This document shows, piece after piece, positions 8,953 to 18,600 of a DNA stretch of 38,664 bases. Made by a program: the position numbers and the translations under genes. The stretch comes from Stentor roeselii. Lineage: Eukaryota > Ciliophora > Heterotrichea > Heterotrichida > Stentoridae. The stretch spans positions 1 to 38,664 of the forward strand of contig RSEH01000350.1 in NCBI GenBank assembly GCA_006503475.1. The letters run 5' to 3'. How positions within the stretch are numbered: position 1 is the stretch's first letter; every line of letters starts with the position of its first letter. Below the pieces are notes generated by a model. The model was not told where the DNA came from, searched no databases, and was given only the letters and a program-made list of their open reading frames with translations.

Positions 8953-10134
8953 ATGTCCGACGAATTTTCCTTCAATTCAATACCAGACCTTCTAAAATGT
9001 GACGAAATTTTAGAATTTTCTTTAACTTCATCACCAATCCATAATTGGAGTCCATTATTATCAGACTACGTGAACCTTCTCGAGGATCAAGAAAAAATTT
9101 ATTTCCCAGATCCAAAAGCATTTACCCGCCAAAAAGATGTCAGTGAACAAATGCGTGCAATTTTGATAGACTGGCTGATGGAACTAAGCACGAAATTTTT
9201 CCTAAGGCGGGAAACAGTTTATTTGGCGATTTCTCATATCGACCGTTTACTATCACAGTCGCGGGTGAATCGTGAAGACCTTCAAATCCTTTCAATAACT
9301 TGTCTTCACATCGCGAGTAAATCAGAAGAAGTCGCTATTCCAAAACTCAGTCATCTGCTAAAAACCGCGAATATCGGGAAAAGTCCTGAAATCGTCTTGA
9401 AGCTTGAGTCGCGGGTGTTAAGAAGTCTTCATTGGCAGATGTACCCAATCACTTCTTTGAACTTTTTGAATGCCCTGCTTGTTGAGTGGGACATCTATAT
9501 TTCTACTCTTTACAAGAATTACATCATTTATGTCAATTCTTTGCAAAATGATAGAATTAGACAACAGGATCAGTTGAATAGAAGGTTGGTCACTTTTAAA
9601 CAGGAAAATACTTATTCTTATAGAAGGTTTAGGGAAATTGTACAGTTGCTTGATGCTTGTGTACTTGATTTTGAAGTGTATCAGTTTAAAACTTGGAAAA
9701 TTGCGGCGGGGATCTTGTATGTTGTTTGTAATAAATGCTTTTTTGGGACTGGGTATGAGTTGTTTTGGTGGAATTCTTTGGTGTTTGGAAATTCTTGTGA
9801 TGGTGGAATTATGGTCGATCATGTTCATGGCTTGTTGGAGAATTTTTTGTGTAGGGTTTTTAGAATTTTTTCACTTGACTGCTTATCCGACACATTAAAT
9901 TACCTCAGTTCTTATTTCGACCTTCAAATCGACTACGAGTTGCCTCCAGTATGCAAGTTCCATTCAAACATCCAAGAAAACTACGAAAACTTCTTATCTT
10001 TCCAAAGCTACACAAAAAACAACAAACTATTCATTTTCAAGCATTTTTCCCAAAAAAACAATTCAAAACTATATCAAAATTGCGGAGATTTGCCAGTGAT
10101 TCCAGAATCATGTCCAAAGCCCTTGAAATTATAA
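8953..10134 (+). CDS. Cyclin (A/B/E-type cyclin box)
   Basis: A 393-residue protein with an N-terminal cyclin box from about residue 50 to 180. MRAILIDWLMEL is the mitotic-type MRAILxDWL signature, followed by LQILSITCLHIASKSEE and LKLESRVLRSLHWQMYPIT, the usual helix 4-5 region. A poorly conserved C-terminal cyclin fold follows (about 200-330), so this should be a regulatory subunit of a cyclin-dependent kinase. The first 48 residues are short, and I see no clear destruction box (RxxL) there, so turnover may differ from classical cyclin B. The ATG has an A-rich context (ataaataATG). It shares a divergent promoter with 8441; the next gene starts 61 nt downstream. An Aurora-type kinase lies 2 kb away. 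Stop TAA. Confidence 0.88.
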   Translation: MSDEFSFNSIPDLLKCDEILEFSLTSSPIHNWSPLLSDYVNLLEDQEKIYFPDPKAFTRQKDVSEQMRAILIDWLMELSTKFFLRRETVYLAISHIDRLLSQSRVNREDLQILSITCLHIASKSEEVAIPKLSHLLKTANIGKSPEIVLKLESRVLRSLHWQMYPITSLNFLNALLVEWDIYISTLYKNYIIYVNSLQNDRIRQQDQLNRRLVTFKQENTYSYRRFREIVQLLDACVLDFEVYQFKTWKIAAGILYVVCNKCFFGTGYELFWWNSLVFGNSCDGGIMVDHVHGLLENFLCRVFRIFSLDCLSDTLNYLSSYFDLQIDYELPPVCKFHSNIQENYENFLSFQSYTKNNKLFIFKHFSQKNNSKLYQNCGDLPVIPESCPKPLKL

Positions 10135-10195
10135 AAATAATTAAAAATGGTCCTGGTTGATTAAATACTTAAGGCGATAACCCCTAAATAAATAT

Positions 10196-11566
10196 ATGGA
10201 AAAAAAACAACTCTTCCAAGTGGCCCTGTTCAAGTCCGACACTCAAATGGAAAAATACGGAGAAGTGTTAGAAAACTCTGAAACTCGCATCAAACTGCGA
10301 GAACTGCTGAAGCCAGAAGACCTGCAAGGTAAGTTCCAAGTAGGCGGAAGACATGTGTTCTGTGGGGATCGTGAACTATTCAGAACAGGAAAAGTCTTCG
10401 AGGTCAGTCCAAAAAACATTCTAAAAATGCACCCAGTGTGTTCTTTAGCTGACTACCACTCAGGTAAAGGCTTCCTGATACGGCAGACCTACGACCAATC
10501 AACACAATTTCTTCATCCGGACCTTCCAAAAGTATGTCTTTGTAAAGACTACCTGAACCCTGACCTTAGCTTCTTCATCTGCAGTTCTTGCAACGGGGTT
10601 TATCATCATTCTTGTGTTGGAGGCGACGTCTGTCCTGATTGCAGATTGCCGTCAAAAAGACTTTCAAATGAAGAAGTCGATTCACCGACGAAACTGGTAA
10701 AAGTCTCAGGAAGACAAGAAAGTTCTCTTCCACTGGACTTGGACAAGTACAAGTCTTTAACGAGGACCAGCAGAGATACTCTTGAAGAATCGATTAGAAC
10801 GATTCATATGAACTACCTCGCTATTCAGTCTTCTTTTAAACCAGATGAAAGAACACGACAACAAATCATCTGCAAGATTAAATGCGCCTTGTTACTTGCT
10901 TATGAAGAAACTAAGGCTTCTGAAGTGTTTGAAATTTCAATTGGTGCTGTTGAAACACTCGCCATTTCAGTGGAGGCCGCGATTTACTTCTCAACTGGGA
11001 AAAATGTCAAGTCGGCTGAGTACTCGAAGAAGATCAGGTCGATTATGTTTAATTTGACGGCGGAAAAAAACCCGGATTTCAGAGGAGGTATTTTGAAAGG
11101 AGAAATTAATCCTAAGGATATTTGTGTTATGCAGTCCAAGGATATGGCTTCAAGTGAAATTAAGAACTTTAGGCAGGAAAGGCAACAGGTTTATACCAAG
11201 GAACATCTGATTTTACCTGAAAGCTCGAAAAAACTAGTGGTTAAGACTCGCAAAGGGGAGGCTGTTATTAATGTGAATGAAAAGTTCATGTCTGATGAAT
11301 TCAACCCTGATATCTTGGATCGCATTTCGAATAAGAGGGATAATGAGAAGTATGACGCTGATGACGACCCATTCAACCCAAACAACTACGAAAGTTCAAC
11401 AGTGGAGGAAAGCAGCCAAAACCAATTAATAGACCTGGTGAAAGAGTGGACAACATCCTCAATTCTAAACAAAATCAAAGACAAGCTTTCTCAACACCTT
11501 CCTCCCCAGCAGGCTTCAAGAATTTTAGGCAAGATAAATGGTTTAAAGTTGAATAAGGATAACTAG
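10196..11566 (+). CDS. BAH + PHD finger + TFIIS central domain chromatin protein
   Basis: The frame is 456 codons, or 451 after removal of a likely 15-nt intron (10329-10343). A BAH domain covers about residues 20-110 (GGRHVFCGDRELF...PVCSLADYHS). A C4HC3 PHD finger follows at 114-149, with pairs CLC, CSSC, HHSC and CPDC. A TFIIS-M-like helical domain follows at about 192-325 (RDTLEESIRTIH...KIRSIMFNLTAEKNPDFRGGILKGEI...DMASSE). BAH-PHD pairs read methylated histone H3 (plant EBS/SHL), and TFIIS-M domains contact RNA polymerase II, as in Bye1, PHF3 and DIDO. The protein probably links histone marks to transcription elongation in the macronucleus; this is inference from domains. The C-terminus is acidic, then helical and basic. 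The next gene begins 51 nt downstream. Stop TAG. Confidence 0.85.
   Translation: MEKKQLFQVALFKSDTQMEKYGEVLENSETRIKLRELLKPEDLQGKFQVGGRHVFCGDRELFRTGKVFEVSPKNILKMHPVCSLADYHSGKGFLIRQTYDQSTQFLHPDLPKVCLCKDYLNPDLSFFICSSCNGVYHHSCVGGDVCPDCRLPSKRLSNEEVDSPTKLVKVSGRQESSLPLDLDKYKSLTRTSRDTLEESIRTIHMNYLAIQSSFKPDERTRQQIICKIKCALLLAYEETKASEVFEISIGAVETLAISVEAAIYFSTGKNVKSAEYSKKIRSIMFNLTAEKNPDFRGGILKGEINPKDICVMQSKDMASSEIKNFRQERQQVYTKEHLILPESSKKLVVKTRKGEAVINVNEKFMSDEFNPDILDRISNKRDNEKYDADDDPFNPNNYESSTVEESSQNQLIDLVKEWTTSSILNKIKDKLSQHLPPQQASRILGKINGLKLNKDN
10329..10343 (+). other. Hidden in-frame 15-nt intron in the BAH/PHD gene
   Basis: GTAAGTTCCAAGTAG has GT...AG ends, is 15 nt long and has A at position 10, like the two introns required elsewhere in the window. 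It carries no in-frame stop, so retention just adds GKFQV. Removing it gives KPEDLQGGRHVFCGDRELF, which aligns without gaps to plant BAH-PHD proteins (RPEESIGGRRQFHG...ELF, recalled from memory). Retention would put five extra residues into the BAH core. Confidence 0.7.
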
Positions 11567-11616
11567 GCTTTATCACTAGCTTCGAAAGTCTTGAAAGACT
11601 AGAAAATGGTTATAAA

Positions 11617-11916
11617 ATGTTTGTGGTTAGAAGGGCTCCTCTTCTTGCGCGGATGTTCACGTCCAGCAAGCAAAACATCGAAGACGTCATCAAAAGCAAA
11701 GGAAAGACCGACGAAGACCTGTTCTTCAACAAGAAGGACAAAGATCTTCTCAAAAAACTTGTCGATAAACTTGAGAATACGACAGCAGACCTAAGTGACC
11801 CAGCAGTTGCTAAGAGATGCAGAGATAATCTTCTAAACATTCTCAAAAAGCACAACATTCGCCCTTCAGAGGCACTGTTGGAAGAGCTGACTACTTGGAA
11901 GGCTGGAGGTGTTTAA
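11617..11916 (+). CDS. Small mitochondrial protein, IF1-like motif possible
   Basis: A 99-residue protein. The N-terminus MFVVRRAPLLARMFTSS is a typical mitochondrial presequence: Arg residues, hydrophobic stretch, no acids. The mature part is helical and charged. 'EDLFFNKKDKDLLKKLVDKLE' faintly resembles the 'Y/F-F-x-K-x-x-x-x-L' helix of ATPase inhibitor IF1-type proteins, but the rest (DNLLNILKKHNIRPSEALLEELTTWK) does not settle it. An upstream ATG at 11606 opens a different frame and is disregarded. The gene is convergent with the Aurora-type kinase gene, whose corrected stop is only 17 nt away. Stop TAA. Confidence 0.65.
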   Translation: MFVVRRAPLLARMFTSSKQNIEDVIKSKGKTDEDLFFNKKDKDLLKKLVDKLENTTADLSDPAVAKRCRDNLLNILKKHNIRPSEALLEELTTWKAGGV

Positions 11917-11933
11917 CTAGTTTATTAGGTAAA

Positions 11934-14039
11934 TTACAATTCTTCACTCATCAAACTTTGAGCAAGCATCTGGGACTTAAGACAACCGACAGTCATTTCT
12001 AATTCGAGGATTTGGAACTTGTTGATTTGGATTTCGTCTAAGTTGTCTTTATGCATTTTTTCTTTTTTTCTTTTCATGATTTCCAGTCTTTCTAGCATTC
12101 TTTTCAGGGTCTATGTAGAAGTTACCTGAATCCTCTTCCTTACTGCGTCGATTTGTGCTTGTTCGACGTAAAAGTCTACCTTTCTAGAAGTTTCTAGTTT
12201 CATTTTCAGTTCGATTCTCTCGTATTCGTTTTTTTTACTTGTAGCGATTCTTAAGTCTTCCCTGGTTCTTCTTAAGTTTCGAGAAAATTCGTCTTTTTTT
12301 TTTCGTAAAAAGTGAAGTTTTTGAGATTTTTTCATTTCGAAGTCGATGGACAACTCAGACAATTGCTGTTCTTTTTCATTTGCTTCGTCTTCAAGTTTTT
12401 CTAACTTTTTTCCAAGACTTCTGCTGAAGTCTTGAATGTTTTCCATTTTTTCCTGGATTAACTCAGTGATACCTTTCGCGTGGTTTCGGTCATTTTGGCT
12501 GAAATTCGTGATAATCAGCTTTTTTTCGTGGATTTTTAAATGAAGGACTTCAAGAGAAACTTGAAGTTCGTCGATTTCTGAAAGTTTTCGAGATTTGATG
12601 GAAATTGAAGAATCTTGAAGGTCTTGAAGGTTTTTTTTCAGAGATCTTAAATTTTTTTCTAGGTCTTGTGAAGTGGAGGTTAAGGATTTTACCTGGTTTT
12701 TTAGGTTTTGAAGATGGAGTTGTTGAAGTTTTTCTGATTTTTTCTTTTCGTTGTAGGACTTTTGCAGGTTTTTCACCTGTTCAGCTAGTAAATTCGAGTC
12801 AAAATTTTGAAGACGCTCTAAATCTAAGTTCAAATCAAAGCATTTTGAAAGGATTTCCTTACTTTTTCCAATGATTAAAAAAAGTTCTTTCTTCTTTTCC
12901 TCAATTTTTCCTTCAAGTTCATCACATTTTGAATAAAGTTTAGCAAGTTCTTCACAACTATCCTTCAAACTATTTCTTTTACTTTTCACCTGATTTGAAT
13001 TCACTTCTAACCTAGCTTTTAAAAGACTTACACTTTTCCTAAAAGCGTTTTCTGCTAAAATTTTCAAGTCCTCATCAGTGTCATTTTCCGAGTACGTCGT
13101 TTTTACCTCATCAGGTTTTTCAGCCCTTTCAGATTTTAAGATTTTTTCTTGGTGCTCTGGAAGTGGCTTGGGTGTAAAGTTTTGGACAATTGTTTCTCTT
13201 ATAGGCTGAATGATTGTGAGCCATCTGTGAATTTTTACATGAAAAATGTCGATTCTTTTGTTTTTTTCTCTTTCAAGCATTTTCTGGATTAGGTCTTTTG
13301 CTAGATGAGAGAATCCTAAAGGAAATTTAATGGCTGAAGTCATTATGTTTTTCATGGTCTTTTCTTTACCGCTGGCTTTGAAAGGAGTGCACCCTGTAAG
13401 CATCTCGTAGAGTAAGATGCCTAAACACCAGATGTCCACGCAAGTATCGTGGCCTTTTTCATCTACCATCTCGGGAGGAAGGTATTCTAGGGTTCCACAT
13501 GAAGTCATTCTTTCAGATGTTTTGTTTACGTAGTTGGCCCAACCGAAATCGGCTAGTTTTACTCGGCCGGACTTGTCGATCATTATGTTTTCTGGCTTGA
13601 TGTCTCTGTGGATTATCACTGGAGTTCTTGTATGTAAGTATTCAACAGCCAGCACAATTTCTCTAAAATACTGAGCCGCTTGTCTTTCACTTAAAACATG
13701 TTCCCTAGTTAACTTCTGAAAAAGGTTCCCTCCTTCAACAAGCTCTAAAACCATATAAAAGAACTTTTCATCTTCAAAGTGTCCAAACAACTTAACAAGA
13801 TAAGGATGATCAAGTAAATACATAATTTCTACTTCCCTTCTAAATTGCTCTAAAATTCTCATGACTTTCGTCTTTTGCACTTGTTTGACAGCGAAAAACT
13901 TAAGAGTAGTCTTATGCCTGGCTCTCCAGACCTGTCCAAAAGCTCCATCTCCAAGTTTTCTCTGTAATTCAAAGTCACTTCTCAAGTACTCAGCAGGACT
14001 CTGAATATTTAGAATCTTTTGTATTGGTTTCGAAGACAT
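11934..14039 (-). CDS. Aurora-type serine/threonine kinase with long coiled-coil tail (spliced)
   Basis: The spliced product is 696 residues. The kinase domain is at about 23-275: glycine loop GDGAFGQV (30-37), VAIK-type Lys52, alpha-C Glu69, HRDIKPEN (144-151), DFGWAN (164-169) and activation loop/P+1 CGTLEYLPPEM (181-191). DFGW and the GTLxYLPPEM segment are diagnostic of Aurora kinases, and the activation loop has Thr/Ser at 179-180. After about 300 residues a long Lys/Glu/Leu-rich coiled coil (about 330-690) fills the rest, far beyond ordinary Auroras (300-400 residues with a short tail), so targeting or dimerisation through the tail is likely. A 15-nt intron at 12111-12125 must be spliced; without it the frame stops after VTST at residue 642 and the last 58 coiled-coil residues (TLKRMLERLEIMKRKKEK...) are lost. 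Divergent from the DOT1-like gene over 89 nt. Confidence 0.87.
12111..12125 (-). other. 15-nt intron of the Aurora-type kinase gene
   Basis: On the coding strand it reads GTAACTTCTACATAG: GT...AG, 15 nt, A at position 10. It contains an in-frame TAG. Splicing joins ATT CAG to ACC CTG AAA and extends the coiled coil in frame by 58 residues to a TAA at 11934. Ordinary 15-16 nt introns are established for heterotrich ciliates. Confidence 0.85.
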
Positions 14040-14128
14040 TTTTAAATATATAAGACTTTATTGAAACTTAATCGAATTTTCTATCTTCATTAAATATTTC
14101 CAGTTAATTAATCAAAATATTATTGAAA

Positions 14129-14821
14129 ATGCCGTTAGACTCTATTGAAACCCATCAAAATTCAAACAAGTAAGAAAAACTCAGGCAAAACTTAATTAAT
14201 CAAAGGCAGAAAGACTTTCAGTTGTTTTCACCTGAACACGCCTTGACCTTCATGATTCCTTTAATTGAATCAGTCTTCAGCAAGTCCAACGGGTACCGAC
14301 TGTCAATAGGATTCAAAGCTCCTCAGTTCGTTTATGGAGAGTTACAGTCACTCAGTGAGTACTACAAACTTTTTTCTCATTCTGAAAAGCTCAAAAGCAA
14401 TTCAACAGTTTTTACAGATCTCGGCAGTGGAATCGGAAAAGCGAATTTAGTTGTTGCTGGTTGTTTTAATATCAGAAAAAGCCTCGGAATTGAAATTATT
14501 CCAAGGATGTATGAGCATTCACGTATGAAGAAATCAGAATTTTTAAAAAAACAAAAAAATTTGAAAAATTTTCCGATTATTCAGTTTTTTAAGGGAAATA
14601 TCACGAAAACTTGGGAGACTTGGAAAGAGTCAGACGTTGTTTTCATGAACTGTGTTTGTTGGAAGAAGAAAATGATTGATCAGGTTGTTTCGATGGTGAA
14701 AGGGTTGAAACCTGGGACTGAAATCTTTTCTACCAACCCTTTAAACAGCTTGTTTCTGAAGGAGAAGATTGACTGTAACGCTTGTTGGTCAAACACGAGC
14801 ATGTTTTTATACCAGGTTTAA
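14129..14821 (+). CDS. DOT1-like (class I, Rossmann) lysine methyltransferase, spliced
   Basis: The start is ATG at 14129, and a 15-nt intron (14170-14184) joins exon 1 (13 codons plus 2 nt) to the main frame, giving 225 residues. The SAM-binding motif FTDLGSGIGKANLVVAG lies near residue 90. Acidic GIEIIPRMYEHS (motif post I) and SDVVFMNCVCW follow, corresponding to the 'VIFVNNFAF' strand of DOT1. DOT1 enzymes methylate histone H3 Lys79; short DOT1-like proteins of this kind are common in protists, and the substrate here is not certain. Without the intron the first plausible frame would start at TTG (14222), which is not a usable eukaryotic start, so the spliced model is strongly preferred. 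Divergent from the Aurora-type kinase. Stop TAA. Confidence 0.75.
14170..14184 (+). other. 15-nt intron of the DOT1-like gene
   Basis: GTAAGAAAAACTCAG: GT...AG, 15 nt, A at position 10. Its first bases create an in-frame TAA (AAG TAA). Removal joins AAC AA to G CAA AAC and links the ATG at 14129 to the methyltransferase frame with no stops. Confidence 0.85.
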
Positions 14822-14845
14822 CCTGCAATTAATTAATTCATACTG

Positions 14846-14976
14846 CAAATCTTTACCATCTCCAAACAATCCCTTCAAACAACCACTAAAAACCCCATCA
14901 ATATCTTTAAACTCTTAACCCTTCTCTCCTCATCCTTTAACACCCTTCATTCAATCTTCTCATCAACTTTTCAATA
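14846..14976 (+). promoter_or_regulatory. G-free upstream region of the ferredoxin gene
   Basis: From 14846 to the start codon there is not a single G on the plus strand over about 130 nt, while C is frequent (runs such as 'ccccatc', 'aacccttctctcctc'). The same sense-strand G depletion is seen upstream of the cyclin gene and the gene at 32469. It probably contains promoter and 5' UTR; no TATA element is obvious. Confidence 0.5.
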
Positions 14977-15489
14977 ATGTTTAAAAAGCTAGTCAGAGCT
15001 TTGGCAGATGTGGCCCATCATCACCCGAAAGGCATTCCAAAAGTGACAGACAAAATAGTCTGGATTTACGTCATCGACCCTAACGGAAGTAAACATGCGA
15101 TTCCAGCCTATGAAGGCGAGTCAATGTTAAGAGCGATTGAAAGTGCGAGAATTGAAATACCGGCTCATTGTCGAGGAGGTGACTTCCACATTTCGGAAAC
15201 TGAAGACCCAGTCGACCCTCTTCGATATGGACCAGCTTGCAGTGAATGCCAAATCGAAGTAGGAGAACCTTGGGTACACTATATGAAACCGATGGGAATA
15301 TGGGAAAAGGACAGACTTGTTAAAAGTGCAACAGGATTTTCTACACCCAACTCTAGACTTGCTTGTTGTTTTACTGTTGAGAAGTGGATGAATGGCATCC
15401 AGATCAGCATTCCTCTCAATTTAGTTCAGAAGATGGAATATGATGCTTATGAATTCGAACAAGGAGAGAATATTCCGTTTAAGAATTAA
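14977..15489 (+). CDS. Mitochondrial 2Fe-2S ferredoxin-like protein
   Basis: A 170-residue protein. The N-terminus (MFKKLVRALADVAHHH) is basic and presequence-like. A beta-grasp ferredoxin fold follows (about 27-150) with candidate cluster ligands Cys65 (PAHCRGG), Cys88 and Cys91 (PACSEC) and Cys130 or Cys131 (RLACCF). In adrenodoxin-type ferredoxins the first two Cys are five residues apart; here there are 22 residues between 65 and 88, an insertion rich in Asp/Glu and His. The RLACC...V segment and 'QIEVGEPWV' otherwise fit the family. It may be an electron carrier for Fe-S cluster assembly. Alternatively it could be a ferredoxin-like subunit bridging complex I arms, as reported for plants and ciliates; the insertion makes that worth testing. 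Stop TAA. Confidence 0.75.
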   Translation: MFKKLVRALADVAHHHPKGIPKVTDKIVWIYVIDPNGSKHAIPAYEGESMLRAIESARIEIPAHCRGGDFHISETEDPVDPLRYGPACSECQIEVGEPWVHYMKPMGIWEKDRLVKSATGFSTPNSRLACCFTVEKWMNGIQISIPLNLVQKMEYDAYEFEQGENIPFKN

Positions 15490-15626
15490 GGTTAGATGTT
15501 CTCTTAGATGGTTTAGGTCTAAGTGGTTAATGTACCTTCACTCGAAAATAGAACACCAGTGGATGGCTATTCCCTATGAAGGATAATTATAAATGGCTTT
15601 TTTGATTCATTATTATTACTGCCTAT

Positions 15627-18600
15627 CTATGCAAACTCAACTCCAGGGATATAGTACATCGGCAGGTGGTTCATATGGTTCTTAATATACTTCAAAGTCC
15701 TTTCCTGAACCATTCTCCTGGTATCCTTTCCAACCATATCCCTTAACTTCCTATATTCCTCTCTATTGAATTCTTGCCCAGCATTAACCATAACTCTGAT
15801 CTTATCATTAACATCAGCAATTCTCTGTTTAAGTTCAATTTTAATATCATTGCTAAATTCAGCGAACTTATCATGATAAAGTGCAATAGCCCAGTTCTCA
15901 CTAAGAAATTCTGCAACATCAGGAAGTAATTTACTATTGAACCTTTCACTTAACTTGTTCAAATAAGTCTCACTAAGTCCAACGAACCTCCAAAGACTAA
16001 TGACTTCAATTGGCTCTTTGCTGAAGTAAGTGACTGACTCAACAAGTCCAATATTACTGAATGTAAATTTGATATAATGACCAGAGACACTTCCATCACT
16101 TTCAACTTTGATCGTATCAGAGACGACATCTGCACGATTTTTTGGCTTATTTCTTACTTCTTTAGGGTCTGCGTACTTCGGGGCTAAGATGAAGTAATAA
16201 AAGAATCCACCTGGCAAGACCCCTCCTTTTCCTCTAGGCATGTAAAAGTAAGGCATTTCATCTTTAGTGTCCTCGAAAAGACCTTTCAAGATATCCAAGT
16301 CAAGCATAGACAATAATGACCTGGCAAGTTTTACTCCGATTTCACGGCCGTTGTATCTGTCCATTCGAAGGCAACGCCCTGGAGATAAATGTTTGAACTG
16401 CTGGGAAAACTCACAAAGAGACCCTGCTGCGTAGATGTTCGGATCAGTTGTTAGAAACTGGTTATTCACAATCACTCTCCCATTGAAAACCAAGCCGTTA
16501 TTATGAATTGCGTAGAAAATTTCATGATCAACATCAACTTTCCCAGCAGTTACTAAAACTTTACAACTAATCGTTTTTTCCTCTTCTGGATTCACCAGCA
16601 GTAGTGATGAAAGGTTGTTTTTTTCATCAGTATTTATCGATTTAATACTAAAACCTCTGAAAATTTGAATCCCCAGGGCTTCAAGGGTATCAATAATTTT
16701 TTTTTCAAGGATTTCATCATTTTCAAAGGCAGGATGATTAGCTAAAACATTTTCATCTCCTCCAAAGAGAGGGTCGACGCCTTCTTCTTCTTCGAATTCA
16801 ACTGGAGGGATCACGATTTTAATTCTTTTCGGATTGATTTGTTTAGAGATGAGTCCCTGAACAAAGCAGAAGACATGTAAAGTGAATCCATAGACGACAG
16901 TAGTTCCAGGTTGTTTCCGATGATTAAGAACAGCCATAATGTTCCCATCAGGTCGAAAGTGCTGGTAAAGGTAAGGATCGTCAATGCTGATAATGCCGTC
17001 CAGGTATTGTTTCCCTTCAGGCACAGGGGCAATGCCCCTGGACACCCTGCCCATGGCTTGCAAGGTTGAGTCATTCAGTCCCATGGCCAAGACACAGATT
17101 TCATATTTGACGACAGAGTCATCATGAAGCTTCACTCTTTTTTCATCTCTTTCAATTTCAATCATCCGCCCGTCGACCACCGTGATTCGACTTTCAAGCA
17201 TGAGTCGAACCATTTCATTTAAAGAGTAACTGGTACTTGAATACCTCATGTTTTGACTGTCGTTTTTTATGTGGTAGTAACTCATTCCTCCTGGAGCCAC
17301 TAGATATATGTTCGTAAAGTGAAGGTACATGTTAGTCAATAAACTTTCTATAAAGGAAATCCCGGTGTCTGAAGCGCCAACTACTACAATTCGATGATTT
17401 ATGACTGTTTTCTGTTCACTTAGCAACTTCTTTGTTATAAAGCAAAGTCCAAACATGCTTTCTTGCTCGTCTCGGAATTTTCGGTCGAAACCGTCTTGAT
17501 TTGTGAGGCCGTCATTTTCATCTTCGATGCCTTTTTCATGGTCCCAGGCTTTTTGTAAGAAATGTGGGAATTTTCGTGACCTTGCATAGAAAAACTCGTT
17601 AAAAATAGTAGGAATGATAGTCATGTCATAAATTTCAAAGTACATGCAAGTTTTATTCATCAGTCTCAAGATGTCTTTGATGATAAGTCTCTGACATTTC
17701 AAGAAAATAGGATTTAACAGGGCATGAAAAAGTCTTGTGTGACTTTCACGACTGTGTTCATTGATGATGATATATTCTTCAATGTCGAAATGTGACTGGT
17801 AGTACCGAATATTCACGTCTTTTGAAACGATGAAGAGACCTACAAGGTTTTCTTTGCAAGAAACAGAAAAAGTGACGTAAGGACTTTCAGGGTTTTCAAA
17901 GGAATCTTTGATTTTAGAGGAAATTTCTTCAGGGTTAGGGTCGATGCTTAGAAGATAGTCTCCGTTTAATAAGTCCCGGTCTGTTGCCCTTCGCACTTGA
18001 AGATGTTTGTACATTAAACAGTCACGATGCATCAGGTAAAGAACGTGGTTGAATGTGTTCGAAGGCTTTTTTTCCGCTAGGGTGAAAAATGACATCAGGG
18101 AATTCTCTGTACAAGTGTGGGGCTGAGTTATTATCATGTAGTCTCGCTCTGGGAACTGCTCGAATGCGGACTCTAAAAATTCGATTCCGAAGGAATCGAA
18201 TGCTTCATCTATGCAATAAAGAATCAGACAAAATGCGTTTTTTGCAATTTCTGGAGGATCTGGGATTAGCTCTAAATCGTCTAGGTCGTCAACTGCATGT
18301 CGGTACAAGTCCTCTTTATTATCAAAGTTCCCCCTAAAAGGTTGTTTTTCAATCAGAACCGGTGTATAATTATCAACCTGTTCATCATCATCATCATCAT
18401 ACTCATTTCCATCCAAATCCTTCCTTTCTTTCCTTCCCTCATACTCCTCTTTGATTTCTTCACTTTTGACCAAACCCAAATTAAAAAGAGTTCTATCATA
18501 TTCTTCAATAAGACTAGCAGCCTTCAGCAATTCATTAAGACTAGTTTTCATGAAAGTGACATTAGAAGGCAACAACTGTCCATCTTTATTCTTCTGAAAC

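Noticed and set aside
9317-9331. GTAAATCAGAAGAAG in the cyclin gene: 15 nt, GT...AG, A at position 10
   Set aside because: It encodes SKSEE, the conserved (A)SKxEE segment of the cyclin box, so removal would destroy the domain. It shows that the 15-nt pattern alone is not enough.
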